Positions 54,796-64,000 of a stretch of 64,000 nucleotides of DNA are shown piece by piece (positions within the stretch are counted from its first letter, which is position 1; the number at the start of each line of letters is the position of its first letter). The position numbers and the translations under genes were made by a program. This DNA is from Lachnoclostridium sp. UBA7097 (GTDB lineage: Bacteria > Bacillota > Clostridia > Lachnospirales > Lachnospiraceae), in the NCBI GenBank assembly GCA_002499945.1, contig DKYP01000100.1, forward strand, positions 6,613 through 70,612, written 5' to 3'. The notes beneath the pieces are model-generated. The model was not told where the DNA came from. It ran no database searches and saw only the letters and a list, made by a program, of their open reading frames with translations.

Positions 54796-55533
54796 TTAAC
54801 TATCAAGCCTTATTTTTATTGAAACAGCATATTCAGATTCGTTTACCTTTTCTAATAAGTATACATGCAAATGACGTAAAGTACCACAAATGGAAACTTT
54901 CTGGCTGGCAAAATTTCTTAGCCTTACTACTTCTCTTATATATGGCATAAGACTGTTTTTAAACTTATACCATAATAAAGGCGGCATATTAGAAGGTTTT
55001 TCAAGATTTGGTAATCTTTCAAGAAAATCTGCTGCATCTGAGAATTTTTTGTTCTCAAAATTTGTTGTTGCAATACCGGTTTCCGCAGTTTCTGTATAGC
55101 CATCGTATTTACAATACGATAAAAAACTTTCTTTATGTAATGTGGCATGATTAAGCTGTTCTATAAAATCACGGACTTCACTAATTGCAACCAGCAAAGC
55201 ATTATCCTTTAGCAAGTCATCACTAAAGGCAGATATATCCTTTTTTATGTCTAATATTAATGAATATATTTTTTTATTGTTATTATCTATAACACATGTT
55301 AAAACATCTGCTGATTTGCAATTATCCTTTAAAACACTTTGGGCTCTATATTCTTTTCCAAATACTGCATATTGTCCATCTTTTAAAATATACTCCAGAT
55401 TAACAATTTCTTTGTTTATGCTATTATTATGTTCTTCTTGTACAGATAAAATCATATTTTTATTTATTTTATATAAAACATTTTTTTGGATTTGTGCACC
55501 AGCTTTTAATAGTGTTGTATTTAATTTAAACAT
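54796..55533 (-). CDS. Uncharacterised protein with possible D-x-K nuclease motif, partner of AAA ATPase
   Basis: A 245-residue soluble protein that I do not recognise. It is the last gene of a three-gene operon and overlaps the AAA ATPase gene by 8 bp, which suggests a shared complex. A segment with alternating hydrophobic residues, ADVLTCVID then IYSLILDIKK, contains Asp76/Asp83 and Asp95-Ile-Lys97. The spacing and the beta-strand context resemble the core of PD-(D/E)XK nucleases, but this is a weak motif match. The C-terminal half has a helical, Arg/Lys-rich stretch (YIREVVRLRNF) and a final strand-rich part. A GGAG site lies before ATG 55533. It could alternatively be an adaptor or sensor. 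Confidence 0.6.
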   Translation of the reverse strand: MFKLNTTLLKAGAQIQKNVLYKINKNMILSVQEEHNNSINKEIVNLEYILKDGQYAVFGKEYRAQSVLKDNCKSADVLTCVIDNNNKKIYSLILDIKKDISAFSDDLLKDNALLVAISEVRDFIEQLNHATLHKESFLSYCKYDGYTETAETGIATTNFENKKFSDAADFLERLPNLEKPSNMPPLLWYKFKNSLMPYIREVVRLRNFASQKVSICGTLRHLHVYLLEKVNESEYAVSIKIRLDS

Positions 55534-56929
55534 TTACATTTATTTCTCCTAACCTTAGTGCTTCATTATAGAGTTCCATAGCAGATTTTGTAAACAAGTC
55601 AAACTGGAAACCTGTCCTGGAATCTGGAATAATTTCTTTTACTATACTTTTTCCATTTGGCTGGAAGATAAATTCATACACAAATAAATTTTCAGATTTG
55701 ATTAAATCTTCTTTTTCCAAGTGAAAATATTTCTCAATTTCATTATTGCTGTTTTCTTTTATATATTTTGATAAAACATATAAATTATTTAACTTGGAAA
55801 CAAAGGTATCACTATGTGTACTAAGTATAATATTGATACTTGCATTATTAAGCCTGTTTAGAAAACGGACTAATTCCAACTGCTTTTCTGGGTGCAGGCT
55901 TGCTTCAACCTCATCAATAATAAGCCTTTCATATCTTGTTTCAGAAGTTAATGCCAGAACTAAAGGTGTTACCTCGTTAACCATAGCAGAGGCAAGGTAC
56001 ATAGGTATTATATTATTATAATCATTTTTTGGATTATAAGAAAAATTTCCATATTTGTTTGTATTAATATGTCCCTCAATTATTTTATCTTCAAAAAAAG
56101 ATAGTTCATTTTTATATGTTTCATATTTTTTTTCATCTTCTGAATAAGTTTGAAGGAAACGCAGAAAATCGTATACTGGCTGGGTCAGTCCATTGTATTG
56201 TCCGTTATCTTGTACCAGCCTGTTTTCTGCTACTCTATAAGAAATTGCATCATCCGTTTTGTTTGCAAAAAAATCACGGTACAAAAGCATTAATCCTGTC
56301 CTGGATGCTGGCAGAAATAAACTGCTTTTTTCAAAAATATTTCGTAACATATCCCTGAAAATAAACTTCTTTGTATCCTTTGCAGGGGAAAGATGGGTTG
56401 ATGCAACAAGCGCATTTTCTTTCTGTTCTTTTACTTCAGATAAGACACCAATATTAATAAGTTTGTCAATATTTTTTAAAGAGCCATATGAAAATAATTG
56501 TTGCCCAAATAGTTTTCTTATTTTTTCATTTTCAAGGCATTTGTTGTCCGTAATATCAATTTTGTAGAAGCTGTTATTTTCTAATTCAACATCTATATAC
56601 AATTTTTCTATAGGAATAGTTTTTTTAAAGATATCTTCTATAATTTGCTCTTTTTTTAGGTGTAATTTTTTATTTATACATTCAGTAAATTGTACAATAT
56701 TATCCTTATTTATCAAGTATTTGCTATATCCTTCTATTTTTTCAGCTAAAACAATATCCATTACATCTTCGTCCAGAAGCCCGGTAATTTTATCACTTAA
56801 GCCTTGTATAAGCTGCATTAAAAAAGTCTTTCCGCTATTATTTGGTCCAACAAAAAGTGTATAATTATTAATACAAACCCTGGCACTTTCTATTTTAGCA
56901 AAATTTTCTACACCAATCCAAAAACGCAT
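55526..56929 (-). CDS. AAA-family (ABC-type, OLD-like) ATPase
   Basis: A 467-residue protein with an ABC/SMC-type head as in AAA_15/AAA_21 and OLD-family ATPases. The N-terminus has VENFAKIESARVCIN then Walker A GPNNSGKT (residues 28-35). Near residue 333 come Walker B and D-loop (RLIIDEVEASLHPEKQLELV), then NIILSTHSDTF. There is no C-terminal Toprim domain, unlike OLD nucleases; the last ~100 residues include an IVKEIIPDSRTGFQFDLF segment. Such ATPases commonly pair with a separate nuclease or other effector in defence systems. Here the downstream overlapping gene would be that partner. ATG 56929 has an AAGGAG site. Confidence 0.85.
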   Translation of the reverse strand: MRFWIGVENFAKIESARVCINNYTLFVGPNNSGKTFLMQLIQGLSDKITGLLDEDVMDIVLAEKIEGYSKYLINKDNIVQFTECINKKLHLKKEQIIEDIFKKTIPIEKLYIDVELENNSFYKIDITDNKCLENEKIRKLFGQQLFSYGSLKNIDKLINIGVLSEVKEQKENALVASTHLSPAKDTKKFIFRDMLRNIFEKSSLFLPASRTGLMLLYRDFFANKTDDAISYRVAENRLVQDNGQYNGLTQPVYDFLRFLQTYSEDEKKYETYKNELSFFEDKIIEGHINTNKYGNFSYNPKNDYNNIIPMYLASAMVNEVTPLVLALTSETRYERLIIDEVEASLHPEKQLELVRFLNRLNNASINIILSTHSDTFVSKLNNLYVLSKYIKENSNNEIEKYFHLEKEDLIKSENLFVYEFIFQPNGKSIVKEIIPDSRTGFQFDLFTKSAMELYNEALRLGEINVNV

Positions 56930-56973
56930 TTAACTGCTCCTTTTTCCTCATTTTTATTGATAGCATTTTTCTG

Positions 56974-57483
56974 TCAATCCACACAATCAAATAACTGGTC
57001 AAAATTAATTTTTACATTAGGAAACATATAAATCCCCAAATCTTCTTTATTTTGTTCTGTAACTATTGACATCAATTGATATTCTGATTTGTCAATAGAA
57101 CTCTCATCAGGCGACAATACATATATTTCTACCTGCTTTTTTCTCCAGTCAGCAAGCCAGTATTCTGCAACTTCCACTTTTTTGTATAGTTCCATTTTTT
57201 CATTACGGTCATGTTCTTCTGTTACATCAGATAAAACTTCCATAATAAATCTGGGCACACCTAAAAAATTTGTTGAACGCCTGTTTCTAATATCACAATT
57301 TATAGATACATCTGGAATAACTGGTTTATTATTATTCTCTATCCACTTATATTTCATATTGTCACCAAATACACGGCATAAAGAATTTTTCAACTGTATT
57401 CCAACCGTTGTAACAAAATTATTGATTACTATTGAATGTTCTATATAAGTATTAGCCATATCTTTAATTGGCAGCATATCCAT
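56974..57483 (-). CDS. Uma2-family-like (PD-(D/E)XK) protein, first gene of the ATPase operon
   Basis: A 169-residue diverged Uma2 protein. Recognisable elements are KPVIPDVSINCD (Pro-Asp), RFIMEVLSDVTEEHDRNEK (Glu and later Lys) and VEVAEYWLADW. Substrate unknown. A GAGGTGA site precedes ATG 57483, and the ATPase gene follows after 44 bp, so it likely belongs to the same transcript. It is more diverged from the Uma2 consensus than the copy at 33595. Whether it works with the ATPase pair or is an accidental neighbour cannot be told. Confidence 0.78.
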   Translation of the reverse strand: MDMLPIKDMANTYIEHSIVINNFVTTVGIQLKNSLCRVFGDNMKYKWIENNNKPVIPDVSINCDIRNRRSTNFLGVPRFIMEVLSDVTEEHDRNEKMELYKKVEVAEYWLADWRKKQVEIYVLSPDESSIDKSEYQLMSIVTEQNKEDLGIYMFPNVKINFDQLFDCVD

Positions 57484-57660
57484 TTATATCACCTCAGTTT
57501 TCTGCATTTTTATTATATCAGATAATAGAATTTTTTCAAGTTTTGTCCAAGGTTCTGGGTTTGTCCAGATTAAGGAAAGAGTACACCACAGACATGGTTT
57601 TTACATAAATTGCAATGATTTATTAATAATTAAAAAAAATGATTCATTATAATGATACAG

Positions 57661-57700
57661 GGCAGCCTGCCTAAATAAGTTTAAGCAGACTGTCTTTTTT
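57661..57700 (+). terminator. Orphan terminator in the 57484-57931 gap
   Basis: GGCAGCCTGC (57661-57670) pairs with GCAGACTGTC (57685-57694) with one mismatch and one wobble, followed by T6. No plus-strand gene ends upstream. A small RNA, or a terminator insulating the galactanase gene, are the options. Confidence 0.55.
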
Positions 57701-57841
57701 AATATAATAAAAAATTGTACAATAAAAGCATGGCGGATTTGTGCAAAATTTACAAAATCTAAAAAGAAACTTTGTAACTTTGTGCAATAGTTATATAAAA
57801 ATAATTATGCTATATTATTAATTAACATCTGGACAATCGGT

Positions 57842-57871
57842 TGCGCAACTTGTGCCATGGTAAGTTGCGCA
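57842..57871 (+). promoter_or_regulatory. Large inverted repeat upstream of the galactanase gene
   Basis: TGCGCAACTT (57842-57851) and AAGTTGCGCA (57862-57871) are perfect 10-bp arms around a 10-nt centre. It lies just downstream of an AT-rich stretch containing a TATATT -10-like element and 60 bp before the start codon. It may be a repressor operator (LacI-type proteins control galactan genes in other Firmicutes) or a 5' mRNA stabilising hairpin. The GC-rich arms stand out from the surroundings. Confidence 0.55.
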
Positions 57872-57913
57872 GGAAAATTCGTTCTTTTGGAGCATGTATA
57901 GTTTTTAAACTAA

Positions 57914-62428
<4,515 letters not shown>

Positions 62429-62502
62429 AATTAATTCCATATTGTTTGTGTTTTGTACCAGGTAATGCCAGTATATTCTTAAGAAAGGCAGGAATTAAAT
62501 TT

Positions 62503-63882
62503 ATGAAAGGAAACAGGCAGGCAGCAGCAGTGCTTCTTGGTGTTTTACTGGCATTACCACATACAGGTGTGCAAAGCATTGCAGCGGTACAATCACCAGT
62601 ATTATATGAGGCCGTGGAAGATGAAGATGAAGAGGAAGGGGTTATTACAGAGGTTACTACTACAGTTGATGATAATAAGACAATAGTTGTTGAAAGGGTT
62701 TTAAGGCAGGATGGCACAGAGGATGTCAATGAAACTGTAACAGAGGAACTTGAAAGCGGGACAATAGTAACAGAGAAGCTTGAAAGCACAAATGTTAATG
62801 CCTCTTTAGTTATAACAAGGACTTATGATACAAATGATGCCATAATGAATACAAATGCTGTGGTTTATATAGGCGTTTCAAGCCTTAATAATGACAGCTG
62901 CGTAACAAGAAAAATACCAGAAAGTTTTATAGAATTTTTAAAGGAAGCAAATATTAAAAATGTGGAACTTTGTGCCGGGCAGCCTGCGGTTACAGGTGTT
63001 AAGGGCAACGGAAAGCCTAAAATGCTGGTTAAGGTAATAGTTCCAAAGACTGGTGGTATATCTGTTAAAAAAGTTACAATCCCAAAGGAAAGCATATCCA
63101 GTGCTGTAAAAGATGGCAGGAAACTTGTTGTTAAAATTGCCAGCAAAGACCCGTTAAAGTCTTATACTGTTACAATGCCACAAAGTGAGATGGCAAAGGT
63201 ATCTGGTGGCATTAGTGTAGCTGTTAAGACGGGCAAGGTACCAGAAATGGCTTCTGGCATGAAATCTAAAGTACAAAGTATTTTGTCTGCTAATGGCATA
63301 AAAGAGGAGGATACATATACAGTATCAATAGATACAGTATCAATAGCAGGGGATAAAACAAAAACAGGGACAGGAATTAAAGTAACAACGCCTGTATTAT
63401 TTACAAGTGTAAAGCCAGGCAGCAGTGTATATATATACCACTATAACAACAGCACAGGCAGGCTTGAAGAAATTGCAAACAGCAGGAAAAATATAACAGG
63501 TTCTGGCATGGCTGCTTTTGAAGGTTATATTGGCAGGGATTATGTAGTAACCAGTAAAGAATTAAAAGGCAAAAATGTTGTAACATTGCTTGGCGGTTCA
63601 GATATATCATTTAATAAGCTGGCTGTTAAGAAGGGCAGCAGTATAAAGATAAATACAAGCCTTGCAACAGGGCTTGTTAAAAAGACAGGGCTTAAAGCAG
63701 CAGTCCCTTATGGAAGCCAGGCAGCAGTTATTAAATACAAGTCATCTGACAGCAAAATTGCCGGGGTGTCAAAGGATGGCGTGGTTAAGGCAAAAAGCAA
63801 AGGCAAGGCTGTAATAACTGTACAGGTTAAGCTTGCAGGCGGCAAGGTAAAAACAGTAAGTAAAAATATAACAGTTAAATAA
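62503..63882 (+). CDS. Secreted stand-alone paralogue of the galactanase C-terminal region
   Basis: A 459-residue protein with its own signal peptide (AAAVLLGVLLALPHTGVQSI) followed by an acidic stretch (EAVEDEDEEEG). From there it is homologous to the last ~410 residues of the preceding galactanase: [52 protein letters not shown] and a closing Big_2-type module with [19 protein letters not shown]. There is no catalytic, carbohydrate-binding or anchoring motif that I recognise. I chose ATG 62503 with a GGCAGG site; upstream codons back to 62446 are not signal-like. It is 74 bp after the galactanase and ends in a strong terminator, so the two probably form an operon. Confidence 0.85.
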   Translation: MKGNRQAAAVLLGVLLALPHTGVQSIAAVQSPVLYEAVEDEDEEEGVITEVTTTVDDNKTIVVERVLRQDGTEDVNETVTEELESGTIVTEKLESTNVNASLVITRTYDTNDAIMNTNAVVYIGVSSLNNDSCVTRKIPESFIEFLKEANIKNVELCAGQPAVTGVKGNGKPKMLVKVIVPKTGGISVKKVTIPKESISSAVKDGRKLVVKIASKDPLKSYTVTMPQSEMAKVSGGISVAVKTGKVPEMASGMKSKVQSILSANGIKEEDTYTVSIDTVSIAGDKTKTGTGIKVTTPVLFTSVKPGSSVYIYHYNNSTGRLEEIANSRKNITGSGMAAFEGYIGRDYVVTSKELKGKNVVTLLGGSDISFNKLAVKKGSSIKINTSLATGLVKKTGLKAAVPYGSQAAVIKYKSSDSKIAGVSKDGVVKAKSKGKAVITVQVKLAGGKVKTVSKNITVK

Positions 63883-63900
63883 AACTGGTTTTAGATTATA

Positions 63901-63949
63901 AACACTATGGTACTGGCAAGTTTGCCACAGCAGTTCCATAGTGTTTTTT
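63901..63949 (+). terminator. Terminator after the galactanase operon
   Basis: AACACTATGG (63901-63910) pairs perfectly with CCATAGTGTT (63936-63945), with a nested TGGCAA/TTGCCA hairpin inside, followed by Ts. Nothing further is recognisable to base 64000. Confidence 0.9.
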
Positions 63950-64000
63950 GTTTTGGTTTCTTTTCGTTACATTTTGGGAAAAATTTCCACCTGTGCGGTT

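Overview
The window is low-GC chromosomal DNA from a member of the Firmicutes, most likely class Clostridia and family Lachnospiraceae. This rests on the dnaG-rpoD-trmK-nucleoside kinase-folD-rimO-pgsA block, the ispH/rpsA adjacency, a mraZ-to-ftsZ division cluster with two consecutive class B PBPs, ECF sigma/anti-sigma-like pairs, and a secreted multi-modular GH53 galactanase ending in a bacterial Ig-like module. Genus cannot be fixed from sequence alone. No rRNA, tRNA or CRISPR array was recognised.

Layout. 1-924 (minus): BlaR1-type sensor peptidase (partial) and BlaI-type repressor, with an operator/promoter at 973-1002. 1119-14744 (plus): a dense housekeeping run covering primase, sigma-A, tRNA and ribosomal modification enzymes, folate and phospholipid enzymes, CMP kinase, IspH, ribosomal protein S1 and CheR. 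14946-22968: a four-gene Wadjet-type (JetABCD) SMC defence operon. It is followed immediately by a ~290-bp IS200/IS605-like element with no tnpB, whose minus strand looks like an omega RNA. 23297-27105: a small unknown gene, an ECF sigma factor with a membrane-anchored partner, and an AAA-ATPase/PD-(D/E)XK protein. 27131-34155: a membrane spermidine-synthase-like protein, an L,D-transpeptidase, an ABC-F protein divergent from an aminoglycoside adenylyltransferase, and a Uma2 protein.

34581-46075 is the division and cell-wall cluster (mraZ, rsmH, ftsL, two PBPs, mraY, murD, ftsW, divIB, ftsZ), lacking murE, murF and murG. It is followed by a CPBP protease, a c-di-GMP phosphodiesterase with a degenerate GGDEF domain, a secreted metallo-beta-lactamase-fold lipoprotein, miaB and a dGTPase. 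52730-52973 holds a probable type I toxin-antitoxin locus, hidden because the toxin has only 30 residues. 53150-54780 is a second ECF sigma/DUF4179-like cassette followed by the scar of a deleted duplicate.

54796-57483 (minus) is a compact three-gene operon: Uma2 protein, AAA ATPase, and an unrecognised protein with a possible D-x-K nuclease motif. It is the best candidate here for an undescribed (possibly defensive) system. 57932-63882 carries the galactanase, with a G9 tract inside its signal-peptide region, and a stand-alone paralogue of its C-terminal third.

All calls come from reading the sequence. Family names are from recognised motifs, not from database searches.
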